The notes: generated from the letters alone by a model not told the origin. DNA of 64,000 bases from Scleropages formosus (GCF_900964775.1 NC_041813.1:32304960-32368959); one strand, 5' to 3'; positions 12,381 to 26,000 are shown, numbered from the stretch's first letter. Translations and numbers: made by a program.

Positions 12381-13471
12381 TGCCGTCCAGAAATGCCCCG
12401 CCCGCTCTCCCGGCTTTCACGAGCTGTGCTTGTTCCCACCGCGTTGGGCTGGAAGACGTCGAACTGCGCGCTCCTCGTCCTACGCCTTTTCGTCCCCGAA
12501 GCCCCGGCCTTGTTCACGCCAACGAAACATACGCACTTGCGCTGTTTGATTTCCTTTCGCTTGTCTTGCTGTACAGATGCATCAACAGAAACACAATTAA
12601 TGTAACTGTGAATTACACCGGGAATACAGAAACACGCTGACATTGTACATACTGTAAGTACACTACACACACATTGACACACATACACCCCACACATCAC
12701 ATACATGCGCGCACACACACACACACACACACTTTGTCAGTTGTGTACAGGTTTTATTGTCGGTTGGGTGTTGATTCATATAAATATAGGGATTTCACAT
12801 ACGTGTTCTTGCCTCATGTCTTTATTGAGTGTCACTGTTTGCCCAGAGAACAGTGATGACTGAGCATCCAGGAGCGGAGATGGGAGATGAGCAGTCAGTG
12901 ACCGGAGAAGTCTTTTCAGTCGAGCAACTGTCAATAGCAGTAGGTTCGGCGCCCACATGCAGTACCGGCGCTGAACTGTGGGGGTCACTGCAGTGCACTT
13001 TACTCGGGACCCGCCGGAGACACCCAAGCGACGGGCGGAGCAGCAGCTCGAGACCAACGTGTGTGTCCGTTGGAACCCATCCTGTAGCGCCTAGTTTTTG
13101 GACGTTTGTTTCACTTTCCATTGCATTTACACTGGTAAATCCAGCATTCTTCTGAGGAAAAAAATGCACATTGGTTTAAAGACCTTTCAGCCATTTGTAC
13201 AGATTAAATGGTTTATTTGCTTCTTCTGGTTTTCTTCATCGTTTACGCTGATTATGATCATTCTAGTCTTCAGAAGTACCGGTGAAATGAATTTCTGGTG
13301 TTTGTGAATATATAAGGTATACTGTGGTAGGGGAAACTACTAGGTTCCAGTCGACAGGGCCAAGGAAGGAGGCAGGCAACCATTCATTATGAACATGTAT
13401 TGAAACAAGGGTTCAATCAGCGCGATACTATGCTGTCAGTCCAAGGATTTGTAACCCACACACACGCACCT
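12381..13471. other. scaf1 3' UTR and intergenic DNA
   Basis: AT-rich sequence after the scaf1 stop, with a (CA)n tract at about 12709-12731. ATTAAA near 13204 is a possible weak polyadenylation signal. No further exon is seen. Confidence 0.4.
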
Positions 13472-13656
13472 TGTCTGAAACCGCTTGTCCCGAGGGGGGT
13501 CGTGGCAAACTGGAGCCTAACTCGGCAACACGGGGTAAGGCTGGAGGGGGAGGAGGCACACCCAGGACGGGACGCCAATGCGTCGCAAGGCACCCCAAGC
13601 GGGACTCAAACCCCAGACCCCCAGACCTGGCCAAACCCGCCACGCCCCCTCACTTG
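13472..13656 (-). mobile_element. tRNA-derived SINE, family A, copy 1
   Basis: Read on the minus strand it has a tRNA-like head with a B box (GGTTTGAGTCCC), then a GC-rich body (GGGGTGCCTTGCGACG, GGCGTCCCGTCCTGGGTGTG, GTTAGGCTCC) and a tail CGGGACAAGCGGTTTCAGAC ending in GTGTGTG. It is clearly homologous to the copy at 21523-21731. The A box is eroded here. Confidence 0.75.
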
Positions 13657-13688
13657 TAACCCAGCTTTAGTATATATAAAGTCTTGTA

Positions 13689-15871
13689 CAGGCAGTCCCT
13701 GGATTACGAGTTGTGTTCCTAAATCTGTCTTTAAGTTGAACTTGTATGCAAGTCGGAACATCTGGGTACGGTGGGTATCTAACGTCAGTTTGTCAAATGT
13801 GTCTCTTAGTATATCGTATATTGTGTACCTTCGTATGCATAATAATAAGAAACACTTCTGGATACACTAAAACATCTTTAATGTAACAATACAGTAATAA
13901 TAACCCTAACCCTAAAATGTAATGATTATGACTATGTAATTATGATTATGTAATGAATGACTACTGTATAATGGAGAGAGAATGTGTGTGTGTTTGTAGG
14001 TATAAAAAACATTAAAGAAACTTTAATGTTCACTTTTCCAATGTTCGTTGGCATTTAACCTTTTTCTAATCAATTTATTACCACTTTTGTTTCATTTGTG
14101 ATGTTTTTGTGTGTTACATACTGAGCATGCAGGAGACTGAGGTGTGTGTGTGTGTGTGTGGACCTAATGGTGGGACCTTTATTGTTGGTACACAGGGGAG
14201 CAGGTGAGATTGGTGGTCGGTTGATGCACAACGTAGGTCTTGGGGAGAATCTGATGTCATAGTGAAGGAGGTGATGCAAGTGTCTGGAGTGGGAAGGGGA
14301 AGGGAAGAGGAAGAGGGAGGGGAAGGGGGAGGGGGAGGGGGAAGGGTGGGGGAAGGGTAGGGGAAGGGGGAGGGGGAAGGGTGGGGGAAGGGTAGAGGAA
14401 GGGGAAGGGTAGGGGAAGGGGAAGGGGAAGGGGAAGGGTAGGGGAAGGGCAAGGGGAGGGGGAAGGAGGCAGGGGAAGGGGAGGGGGGAGGAGGCAGGGG
14501 AAGGGGGGGGGAAGGGGAAGGGGGGGGGAAGGCAGGGGAAGGGGAAGGGGAAGGGTAGGGGAAGGGCAAGGGGAGGGGGAAGGAGGCAGGGGAAGGGGAG
14601 GGGGGAGGAGGCAGGGGAAGGCAGGGGAAGGGGAAGGGTAGGGGAAGGGCAAGGGGAGGGGGAAGGAGGCAGGGGAAGGAGGCAGGGGAAGGGGAGGGGA
14701 AGGGGAAGGGGAAGGGTAGGGGAAGGGCAAGGGGAGGGGGAAGGAGGCAGGGGAAGGGGAGGGGGAAGGAGGCAGGGGAAGGGGAGGGGGGAGGAGGCAG
14801 GGGAAGGGGGGGGGGAGGAGGCAGGGGAAGGTGGGGGAAGGGGAAGGGGGGGGAAGGCAGGGGCAGGGGAAGGGGAAGGGGGGGGGGAAGGCAGGGGAAG
14901 GGGAAGGGTAGGGGAAGGGCAAGGGGAGGGGGAAGGAGGCAGGGGAAGGGGAGGGGGAAGGAGGCAGGGGAAGGGGAGGGGGGAAGGAGGCAGGGGAAGG
15001 GGAGGGGGGAGGAGGCAGGGGAAGGTGGGGGAAGGGGAAGGGGGGGGAAGGCAGGGGAAGGGGAAGGGGGGGGGGAAGGCAGGGGAAGGGGAAGGGTAGG
15101 GGAAGGGCAAGGGGAGGGGGAAGGAGGCAGGGGAAGGGGAGGGGGAGGAGGCAGGGGAAGGGGGGGGGAGGGGAAGGGGGGGGAAGGCAGGGGAAGGGGA
15201 AGGGGAAGGGTAGGGGAAGGGGAAGGGGAGGGGGAAGGAGGCAGGGGAAGGGGAGGGGGGAGGAGGCAGGGGAAGGGGAGGGGAAGGGGAAGGGGGGGGA
15301 AGGGGAAGGGGAAGGGCAAGGGGAGGGGGAAGGAGGCAGGGGAAGGGGAGGGGGGAGGAGGCAGGGGAAGGTGGGGGAAGGGGAAGGGGGGGGGGAGGCA
15401 GGGGAAGGGGAAGGGGAAGGGGAAGGGGAAGGGGGGGGAAGGCAGGGGAAGGGGAAGGGGAAGGGGAAGGGGAAGGGGAAGGGGAAGGGAAGGGAAGGGG
15501 GGGGGGAAGGCAGGGGAAGGGGAAGGGGAAGGGGAAGGGGAAGGGGAAGGGGAAGGGGAAGGGGGGGGGAAGGCAGGGGCAGGGGAAGGGGAAGGGGAAG
15601 GGGAAGGGGAAGGGGAAGGGGAAGGGGGGGGCGGCACAGTCCCGTGGAAAAGAGGGAAGTCTGTCCTCCTTCCGGTTCACGCGCGCACGAGCCGACGAAG
15701 TGCAGTTAGTTTGTTTCTTTTGACTCTTTCCACTCGTTCATCACGCAAGTAGCTGCATAAAAGTTTATCCAAGATTCCTGACCACCTTCCTAGTAATATT
15801 TTTTTGAAACGGGGTGCTTTCTTACTACGGGTTGTACGTAAGTCGGACGTTCGTAACTCGGGGACTGCCTG
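13689..15871. mobile_element. Nonautonomous Tc1/mariner-like (Tigger/pogo type) DNA element with a minisatellite inside
   Basis: The left end CAGGCAGTCCCTGGATTACG and the right end, read in reverse complement, CAGGCAGTCCCCGAGTTACG are terminal inverted repeats of about 20 bp. Each is flanked by TA (13687-13688 and 15872-15873), the expected target duplication. CAG-starting termini with TA duplications fit the pogo/Tigger group. No transposase reading frame is present, so it is a deletion derivative of 2183 bp. More than half of it is the purine repeat listed separately. Confidence 0.65.
14285..15628. repeat. (GGGGAA)n-type polypurine minisatellite, about 1.35 kb
   Basis: The plus strand is nearly pure G and A, built from GGGGAAGGGGAAG units punctuated by GGGTA, GGCA and GGAGGCAG variants. 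Higher-order blocks of roughly 50-180 bp recur (GGGTAGGGGAAGGGCAAGG is repeated many times). The 3' end at about 15400-15628 is the most homogeneous and probably the youngest. Long Pro/Phe/Ser or Gly/Glu reading frames across it are artefacts of the repeat. Confidence 0.95.
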
Positions 15872-15873
15872 TA

Positions 15874-16897
15874 CGTCTCGAGCAATACGTGACCAAGAAC
15901 AGATCGATAGCAGCAGCAGTTCCCCTTTTTGTCCTTTTCCATACTTTTTTCAACACCATAAGAAGAAAAACAAAAATTCCAACATAGAAGAAGATCCTCA
16001 CATTTCGTTATAAAGACATCAACATGACGGAGGTGACTCACCTCTCCAAACATCTTATTTCACCAATGCGAAGAGAAATAAGCATCAGAATTTAACGACA
16101 AACGTAAATATCCATTTTGAGAAAAAGAACCTGGGACTTTTAAACCTCTTTTTACCAGAAAGTGGTGTAAAAACGTCGGTGTGGCATGTAACAAATTGAG
16201 TTTGGTTGAGACTTTCATGTCTGCAACTATGTCTCCAATGTCTCTCAATGCTGCAATGCACAAATTGTACTTTTGCTGAGATTTACGTCGCTTTGGACAA
16301 AAGCGTTTGCTGAATGAATAAATGGAAGTGTAAATACAAGGGTTAAGACACACCCACAGGAAAAGTAGCAGGCTGCCACCCGGCATGCCAAAACCACCGC
16401 ATGATTCTGATTTTGCGCCGTCTATAAACAGGATTCATACAACACACAGATTAAAAAAAGGAAACATGACATCCAAAACAGTATAAAATCCACAAAAAAA
16501 AATTAAAAGCAATTATTCAAACAATTTTTCTAAAGGAAAATCTCCGCACCCACACACACCGACAGAGAGAGAGAGAGAGAGCTGTCGGGTGGGACTCTTC
16601 CCCCAAATGATCGGGTACCGCAATGGAGGAGGAGGAGGAGGAGGGAGCATCTTCTGTCCAGCGAACATCTCATCTGGTCCCAGTGGAGCGACGCTCTCGA
16701 CGCTGTGGTATGGAACACGCCCATTATTTACTCTCACCTCCCTCCCCCCCCCCCCCCGGGCCGCGTACCCACGCCCTCCCGTTTATCGGAAGCCTTTCGG
16801 CCGCCGCGATCTCACACCCATCTGATCCTGCTGCTCGCGGGCTCCCTCCGCGGACACGGAAGCGCCAGGAGGTTCGATCCTGCGCGACTCGAGCGCC
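15874..16897. other. Gene-free stretch before trpm4, with a SINE tail
   Basis: At about 16287-16340 on the plus strand lies GTCGCTTTGGACAAAAGCGT followed by TTGCTGAATGAATAAATG, the usual 3' tail of many fish SINEs and an isolated remnant here. A short GA tract is at 16565-16580. 16790-16897 is GC-rich and is the likely 5' UTR and promoter side of trpm4. No other exon was recognised. Confidence 0.5.
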
Positions 16898-18203
16898 ATG
16901 AGGAGCGCGGAGCGCGAGAAAGAGAGCGGAGGGGGGAGAGCGGCGACGCGGAAGAGCGAGAAGGACCAGGTGAGTTCAGGTGTGGGAGACGCACAGGTAC
17001 GCAGAAGAAGGTTCTGTTCTGTTCTGTGCAGTGTGTGCGTGTGAGAGAGACAGAAGCCGTCGTGTCTCTTCTGCTTCCTCGACTTATCCAGCTACGTGGC
17101 GAACAGCTTTCTTTTTGTATTTTCTGTGAGATCGAGGTCAGTGAACACATCATCATCATCATGTAGCACTCGAGTCGCTTAGTGGGAGAGAAGCGTGAGA
17201 TACGTCGTGGAAACGGAAATGTCCCCCGTTGCCCAGTGAGGATTCTTTGTATTCTTTTGTGATCTTATCGCTGTGCGCTCGAAGGGGGTGTTGTTGATCT
17301 GCAGTCCTACAGGAAAAGCCTGTCCTGCACCGACATGTGTATGCACGCACGCGCACGCAGGATGTCATCCTCAGTAGAATCCCAGTGCGTGCCCCATCCC
17401 ATCCCCTCCCATCCCCTCTCATCCCATCCCCTCCCCTCGCCTCCCCTCCCAAGCATCGGAAAAGCCATGGTCGCACCTGGACTGCCGCTTCAGAGAAGGT
17501 GTGTGTCGTTGCAGAGTTGGATACCCAAGATCATAAAGAAGAGAGTGTGTACGTCCTTTGTGGAGGAGCCCTCCAGGTAAGTGTGTGCTCTCACAACCTC
17601 ACCTCTCACCTGCACGACCAGGTAACGTGTGTGCACGCCACCAGCCCCCACCCTCTATGTTAACTCGTCCTGTAGTGTGCCTGGGTGCGTGCGTGCGTCT
17701 GGGCAGATCACGGTGGGCGTCGCTGCATTTAGTGTGCGTCTCTATTGAGTTTTAGTGTTGACACCCTCGCGGACACTGTGCGAGTGTGTGTTCGTGTTCA
17801 CCGAGCTCCCCCTCCCCCACCCCCACCCCCCAAAGCAATGGCACAACCTGTCAGTGTGGGGGGCCCCAGGACCTGCACGGCCCGGTCGCCACGGGCGACT
17901 GCTTCGGCGCAGCCGTCGTGAGCCAGTGGGAGAGCGCGCAGCACTCCTCCGAGTACCCGACCGACGCCTACGGAGAGCTCGAGTTCGCCGGCGCCGGGCG
18001 CAGGAGCAGCCACGTGGGTGTCGCCCGCCGCCGTCGTCGCCACACCCCCTGCAGGCACTTATCTCACCGCATCATAACAGCTGTGTCACACTCGCGCTGC
18101 AAAATAGGGCAAACGTGATCATGCAGGTGAATGCGCACGCACACACACATACACACACCTGCAGGAGGACATTGCTGAAATCTCAGCAGTGAGAGAGAGA
18201 GAG

Positions 18204-18254
<51 letters not shown>

Positions 18255-21200
18255 AAAGAGCATTTTCTGCTGTTCAGCACTGCTTCAGGGGGCAACACAG
18301 AAACACACACACACACACACACCCGTAGGATAAAACCTATAACGCTGATGTTACCGAACATGGCGGTAGTATAACAGACTTACTTTGGTTTACCACGTGT
18401 CAGGGCGGCGACGCAACGCCGCACACTTTGAATGGCGATAACAGCTCCACTCGGCACCATTGACACGTGCGACTCAGGGTAAATACAAGGTCGCACACAT
18501 TTAGCTGACGCTTCCAACAACATTTTTTACCCATTTATACAGCAGGGTACTTTCACTGGAGCAACGTAGGGTAAGTACCTTGTTCAAGGGTACTCCAGCT
18601 GGAGGTGGAATTTGAACCAGTGACCTTCGCGTCCAAAGGCAGCAGCTGTAACCACTCTCACCTCTACGCATTAGCTGTGCTATAACAACGTCGGACAAGA
18701 GCTCTTGATACACACACGCAACTGTGGACACACGCCACCACATTGCTGGTTCACATCCCTCCAGCAGCTCGTCTAGGAGCGAGCATTCAAACAGCAAATA
18801 CACAGTTAATCGCAGCAGATGGTGTTGGACTCATTGATGGAGCTGTGAGCAGATCAGGAGAGAAGAGGCTCTCAAAGAGACGGGTTCGGGACCCTTCTCC
18901 AGCGCGGGAGGGACTCGGCAGCTCTGAGGGAAGCTGTTTGCATGAGACGTGTCCCCACCCGGTGACCTCCGGCTGACCTCTCGCTCTCTTTAGTTTCTGC
19001 GCATGTCCTGCGACACGCCCCCCCAGGTCATCTACAGTCTGCTGACAACCCATTGGAATGTGCCCCCACCCAACCTGGTGGTGTCAGTGGTGGGGGGTGA
19101 GGGCTGCGAGAAGGTGAAGACCTGGGTTCGAGAGGTGCTGAGGCAGGGGCTGGTGAAGGCTGCACAGAGCACAGGTAATAAGCCCCTCCCCCTTCTTGCA
19201 CCCCTGCCCATGGCGTGTGTGCACCGGTGTGTGTGTCGTCTTGTAAAGAGGAGCGCTCGGGTTGCACGCTGATCCTGTATACGGTGACGCCCCCCCCCGG
19301 CTGACGGTTCCGTCGTGTTTTGCGCATGTATTTATTAGGCTCGAACACAAACAAAGATAAGACACGATGGATTTTGTTTTCTCTTTTTTTTCTTCTTTAC
19401 CAAACCACGGGGAAGCAACAACTCTTTTGGCGAAACAAACCCTGACCCACGGCACTATTAAGAGTGGCCTATTAACGCTCATCCCTGGCTTTATACGACA
19501 CTCGATACGCAACAGGTTCCATGGTGCTCGGTGGGGCCGATGGGATCTGCTGCGCCCTCCTGTCGATCCGGTTTGGTTTCTCCGCGTTGGACAATAGGGC
19601 TTTCAGCCAAAGCGGCGCGCCCAGCTCCCGGTGGCCCCCCCCTCCCACCACCACCACCCCGAGGGCTCTGAGGGGGAGGGGTGGCGGAACCACCAGAGGA
19701 CATGGTGCGTGACCGCTGTCGCAGTCTGTCCCGTGGCTTTACCGTGCTTCACGCAGGGATTTCCAGCACGTCCCTGTGCGCCGGGTTACCGGATGTGGCC
19801 GTGTGGCTCCGTGGTGGCTAACCGGAGACCGCTGTGCCCCCGCAGGTGCCTGGATCCTCACCTCGGGGCTGAGGGAGGGGGTGGCCCGGTGCGTCGGTGA
19901 GGCCGTGAGAGACCATGCCACGGCCGCCCCTTCCCTCTCCAGAAACAAGGTGATCGCCCTTGGCGTGGCCCCCTGGGGGATAGTGCACAACCGGCAGCAG
20001 CTGGTGAATCCACAGGTGAGTTCCCACCCCCTCACCCCCAGTTACCCCCGTCGCTCCCTGACCCACCCACAGCAAACACCCCACCCACTCACTTCCTGTG
20101 GTTCCGCCGGTCCTCCTCCTTCAGGGCAGCTTCCCAGCCAAGTACTACGTGCAGAACACGGTGCAGGACTCCTGTTACCTTGACAACAACTACCAGGCCT
20201 TCCTGCTGGTGGACGATGGCACCGTTGGACGGCGGGGGGCCGATTCTCGGTTCCGGGCCAAGCTGGAGGACCACATCTCCCACCAGAAGACGGGCATCTG
20301 GGGTGAGTTGTAGCCCAGCCTCGAGGAGAGCGCACGTCTCGGCGAAGGATGGACGTCCGAGGGGCCGGGAGCAGCATCCGCTTGCCTGGACTCGGCTCGC
20401 GCTCGGTCCCGGGTGTGTTCCGGCTGTCGTGGTTCACAGGGCGCCTCAGAAGTTGCAGTGAGCGCGGGAATTTGTGAACGTGAAGAAATGCCTGAGAGCA
20501 CCTGGAGCACAATGGGACATGACCTGAACTTGCGCTGGTTGCTGGTGTGTCTTTCCCTCCTCTCACAGGCAGCGGAAGCATCGAGATCCCAGTGCTGTGC
20601 ATGCTCATTTCGGGGGAGGCGTCCATGCTGGAGGTGAGTTCGGCACGCTCGCTCGGCCGATGGCGACTCTTCCCGAACGCAGGACGGGGCGAGCGCGCAG
20701 CTTTCGAGATGATCCGTGACCGGGTTGCCGGCAGCGTGTCCCTCAGACGGACCGCTCGGCGGAGCGTGTAGAGGAGCGGCCCGGCGCGTTGTACGCATTG
20801 AACATCGTCGGACTCCGGATCCCCGTGTCGCTGCGTCCCGTGAAGAAGTCGGGCGTTGGGTTCCCTTTCGAAAGCGCAAAGCGCTTCTGATCCGTTCTCA
20901 TTCATTGCAAACGTGAAAAAGTCTCTCGCACTACTAAGCGTGAATAAAAGGTTCGTTGCCGAATGTCAGCGTGAACATGGAAACGTTCCTCGTCGACGCT
21001 CAGGAGACACTGAGTAAACACTCCCGTTTGGAGTATCAGTGCAGCTCGCGATTCTGTCTTATTTATTCCTTTTTGTGTTTGTGGGAAAAAAGCTGTTTTA
21101 CCCTGTTCCTGGACACCAAGTGTTTCTAAGTGTGTGCTTCGGCGCCGAGCGCTCCGTTTTCTCCTCTTTCGACTCCAGACGCACTACAAGTGACGCTGAA

Positions 21201-23004
21201 AAGGCTCCTTTCTGCAGCGGCTGCGGGTGAAGCCGTGTGTCTTTCGTGCGCCTTTTACTCATTTCAAACCGAGTTTCCGAACCGGGGCCTCGCGTACAGC
21301 GGTAACACCGCGGTCTTTGTGAAGTAAACAAGAGCAGCACCGAGACTCTCGTTCGTACCTGTTCTTCAATAGCGCACTCTGTCTACGGAGCTGTCCAGCA
21401 CACAGAGCCTCAGAGTTGCACTGGGACTCAACTCTTCCTATCTAAAAGCTCCGACTGACCGGCTGAAGGAAAGCAGAGCAGTGGCCACTGGGCTTCTTAC
21501 ATGCACCCTTCTGGAAGTGAAGAGACACACACACACACACACACACACACACCCCATACGGGGTCGCGGGGAGCCGGAGCCTAACCCGGCAACACAGGGC
21601 GTAAGGCCGGAGGGGGAGGGGACACACCCAGGACGGGACGCCAGTCCGTCGCAAGGCACCCCAAGCGGGACTCGAACCCCAGACCCACCGGAGAGCAGGA
21701 CCCTGTCCAACCCACTGCGCCACCGCACCCTACTCCCCTTCTGGCAGTGAACTGACCACCTAATGGACAATAGCACTGTGTTGAGACACCGTGGAAGAAT
21801 AGCACGGACCCCTCGTGTCCACCTCGTGGTCGGGGCTCATGAACCTGTCACGCTTAAGACAAAAGAAAAAACATTTGAGTCAAGTGTGACGACTAGGAGA
21901 AAGAGTATGAGCCCGAACAAAGACACGGAGAGGAGCGATTTAGGGCCGATAGGGAGTCGATCTCGGGTGCGTCTCGGCACCGCGGTCCGCAAAGGTCAAC
22001 TAGGTGCGAGACGAGCTACACGGAACAAGTGAGGATTCTTCAGAGGCAGAGTTTTGCGGCGCTCGCCGGGGTTTCGCACAAGATGAACTTTCCGGAGTCT
22101 TCCGCAACATCCAGGTGCGTTCGAGCTGCGCACGCTCCTCTATGTTCTTTTCCGTGAGCGGTGCTTTCCGACTCGCCGCTCCCCCGCGGATCCCATTTTG
22201 ACGCAGAGAAGCCCGCTGGCCGCCTGCAGGTGCGTGGACGCGCTCCCCAAGTGGACGCTCGCCGGACGCCCGCCGGACACCCGGCTCACGCTCCAGTTTC
22301 GTTGACTTGCCCTCGAATGAAGAGGTCGAGAAGGACACCCCGATTTCCGCCCTCTCTCACAATCACTCCTCTCTCCCGCAGCGCATGGACCTGTCGCTGA
22401 GAACCGCCATCCCCTGGATGCTGCTGGCGGGGTCGGGCGGCGTGGCGGATTTCATTTGTGACGTCCTGGGGGCCCTGGTGTCCATGAGCCCTGCCTCGGC
22501 GCTGCTGGAGGACGAGTCGGACGGCACCGGCGTAGAGCTGCACGACAGGGTGCGGGAGAGGGTGAAGAAGCACTTTCCTGCGTCGGAGGAGAGGGAGGTG
22601 GACAGACTGACTGAGAGGGTGAGAGAGAGACGAGAGGTCGCCGGTCATCCGTGTTACCCCGCTGACCGGCGGTACCCCGTTGACCCGTGTCACACTCCAG
22701 CTCCTCGTCCACTTGTCCCGTGTTTCACTAGTCTCTCCGGACAGTCCGTTTGGCTCCTCCCACCTTCTCTCCTCATCTCTGCTCCCGTTGCCCAGGTTCT
22801 GAGCATCTACCAGAACCGGGACCTCATCACAGTCTTCAGCGGGGAGCAAGAGGGTCCTGACGACTTTGACACGGTGCTCCTCAAGGCCCTGGTTCGAGGT
22901 AACCCCTGTGACTCCGCCCTGGGCCAGCAGGGGGTCCTTCGGCACCAGTCATCTCGACTCACATTCTCTCTCTGTATGTGTGTGTGTATGTGTGTGTGTA
23001 TGTA

Positions 23005-23035
<31 letters not shown>

Positions 23036-26000
23036 TTGTGTGTTTGCTCGCGCTTCCCCAGCCAGCAAGCGTGTGTCCAGCGACGCCAGTGAGTACACAG
23101 AGGAGCTGAAGCTGGCTGTGGCGTGGAACCGAGTGGACATTGCCAAGACCGAGCTCTTCAACGGGGACATTCAGTGGAAGGTGTGCGTGCGTGCGTGCGT
23201 GTGTGGGTGTGACCGCTCTGACCCCCTGTGGGTGTGACCGCTCTGACCCCCTGTGGGTGTGACCGCTCTGACCCCCAGTACGACGACCTGAAGGACTCCA
23301 TGACGGACGCGTTGGTCAACGACAAGCCCCAGTTTGTGCGTCTCTTCACGGAGAACGGCCTCAACATCCTAGAGTACCTGACGTACGGCCGCTTGGAGAC
23401 TCTGTACCGCTCGCTGTCCGACAGCTCGCTCATCTACACGCTGCTGCAGCGGCACCTTAGCGAACGGCTCAGCGTCTCCAGCTCCGCCCCCAGCGCCCAC
23501 TGCCACGCCCAGACGGTGACAGATGGCGGCGGAGGCGAGATCGTGGACTGGCGGAGCTCCACGGCCTGCCCCAAATCTGCCAAGGAGCTCAGTTTATACG
23601 AGGTGGGGGGGGGTTCAGCGACTGTTTGTGTCATGACTAAGTGCTGCTGGAGGGTGCTGGTCACACTGCGCTCACCGAGGAATACGTGCAACGCCACCAT
23701 GGGGTTGCAGGTTTCGGTTCCACCTCCTGCTGTTGTGACGGTTATCAAGGCACTTACCCTGAACGGATGCAGTGAAAATTACCCCGCTGTGTAAATGGGT
23801 GAATCGGTGTGAACACCTTTGGACAGAAGGGTCATGACCTGATCTCAGAGCAGTAAGCAGTAAGCAGTTAGTTGGTAGTCACATGGATGATGATGATGAG
23901 GAGGAATGTAAGGCTGAAGGGACAAGTGTGTGTCGCACTGCGCTATTTGGGTAACCCAAGCGGGTAAGAGCGGGCTGTTCTTCGTGTGCACCGAAGTCAC
24001 GCCGCGTTCTCCTCGCCCAGGTCTCCCAGGTGCTGCTGGACCTCGCAGGGGACATGTGTCAGCCGTTCTACTACCACGTGTTGGACGTGGAGCTGGGCGT
24101 GAGCACCAGGAAGTCCATGAAGGTAACGGGGGCCTCTCTGCGGTGCAAAGAGTACCGTGGGGCACGTACACTGGGATCGTGCGCCATCATCAGGTGCGCA
24201 CACGCACACACGCAAAATGCTGTCTCCCATTCTCAGTTGACTTGTCAGGGCCTTTCTGTCTGTCCAATGACTCGAACCCATCCTACCCCTCACCCTCCTC
24301 CAGCACGTGAACAAGCTGCTGTTGGGAGAGTGTTCGTACCGCAGCCGGCGCTGCCGATCCCCCTGGGTGTCGCTCTTCATCTGGGCCGTCCTGCAGAACC
24401 GCCCGGAGATGGCCGTCTACTTCTGGGAGATGGTCAGTGGCGGCTCGGACTTCCGTCTTCCGGCGTCGTCCTCCCGAGTGGTCCCGTCCCGTCCCGTCTC
24501 ACACCCGTGTCCTCGTCCCTGTCCCGTGTGTCAGGCGGGCGAGTCCGTGCTCAGCGCCCTGTGCGGCTGCTACCTCCTCCGGGAGTTGTCCAAGCTGGAG
24601 AGCGAGACGGAGACGAAGCTGTCCATGAAGGAGCTTGCGCAGAAGTTCGAGAACCTGGCCCATGGTGAGCAGGGGGATTGGGGGGCTTCCAGCAGGGTGG
24701 GAGTTTGGGGAGGGGGTTAGTGGCTGCAGGACGGGGGGTGGGAACCCCTGACGGCACTGCCCTGTGCCCCCCTCCAGACGTGTTCAGCGAGTGCTACCAG
24801 AGCAGCGAGAGTCGCTCCTTCAAGCTGCTCATCAAGAAGTCGGTCATGTGGGGCGGCGCCACGTGTCTCCAGATGGCCATTTCCGCCGACGCTCGCCTCT
24901 TCTTCAGCCACGACGGCGTGCAGGTGCGTGACCTCAGTGGTGCGTGTGGAGGACGCGGAGGCTGTGCTACGTACTACGAACCCTGACTCGGCCTCGCCTT
25001 TCAGTCTTTGCTCTCTCAGATCTGGTGGGGCGACATGGAGAGGAACACGGAGGTGTGGAAACTCGTCGTCACGTTCTTCGTACCGCCTCTCGTGTACACG
25101 AGCCTCATCGCCTTCCGGTGAGTCTTTGCCGCGGCCTCCGGCCCCTTCGCTGTCGCTGCAGCAGGCGTCGGAAATGCACGCGACGTCTTTTTGCCTTCCC
25201 AAGTGATTTCTTTTGATGGACGTGAGGAAAACATCTTCGTTGTCTCTTCGTGCTGCTCGGGGGAAAAACTCGCCTTGAATTCACGTATTTCGTCCGGTAG
25301 CGTTTCTGTCTTGCGCCGAGTGAACGCAAACTCTTTGCGGAACGATACGTCGAGGCGACGGTTGCCGGTAAGGGGCACCCACGCGCAACAGGAACGGAGG
25401 ACCGTCTTAATTCAACTCCTTTCCACAGTGTTTACAGCTGAGGACGTCCTCATGGCACGAATAGATCAGGAGTGGGAACCGAAGAGCAGTTCGTGGAGGT
25501 GGCAGATTGTTGTCATTTTAACATCGGCTGAGCTTAACGGCACTGTTTGGGGAAGCGTGTTAAAAAGTGCTTCCTGCTCCTACGGCTCTATATGAGGAAG
25601 CAGAGAACGTGCCGAGTGATGTGCGTATCCCCGCTCTTTTATGGGTTCCCGCTTCGTGCTCAGTGTGACTGTCAAGTTGGGCGCACAGCCAGTGACGCAC
25701 ACGCATCTGCTCGCTGCTCTTCGCAAGGTCAACTTCAGGGTTAAACGTTAGGGTTCGGGCCAGGACTGCATTGCGGTTCAGCGGTCAGGGTGCTCTTGCG
25801 GCTCGAGTGACGGCAGCTCCGTCTTTCAGGGAGCCGGAGGAGGAGCCCAGAGCCGAGAAGGTTTCTCACAAGAAAGACAGCGACAGCCTGGAGGGAGCAG
25901 AGATTCTCCATTCCATGGGTGACATCACGCACATGTAACACCCCCCTCGCCGTGTGTGTGTGTGTGTGTGTGTTCAGGACGTGGCAGATGATGTTGCGCT

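Noticed and set aside
14070-15680. Open frames of 507-536 codons, Pro/Phe/Ser-rich, on the minus strand
   Set aside because: They are translations of the purine minisatellite; no signal, domain or splice context.
16060-16386. LNPCIYTSIYSF peptide resembling GPCR TM7 (NPxxY)
   Set aside because: The DNA there is a SINE tail read backwards, and the rest of the frame has no GPCR character.
18501-18803. Similar reading frames ([10 protein letters not shown]...) at 18501-18803 and 45535-45723
   Set aside because: Both come from the two copies of the same dispersed repeat.
20042-20905. 287-codon minus-strand open frame inside trpm4
   Set aside because: It spans trpm4 exons 6 and 7 in antisense; the peptide has no recognisable family.
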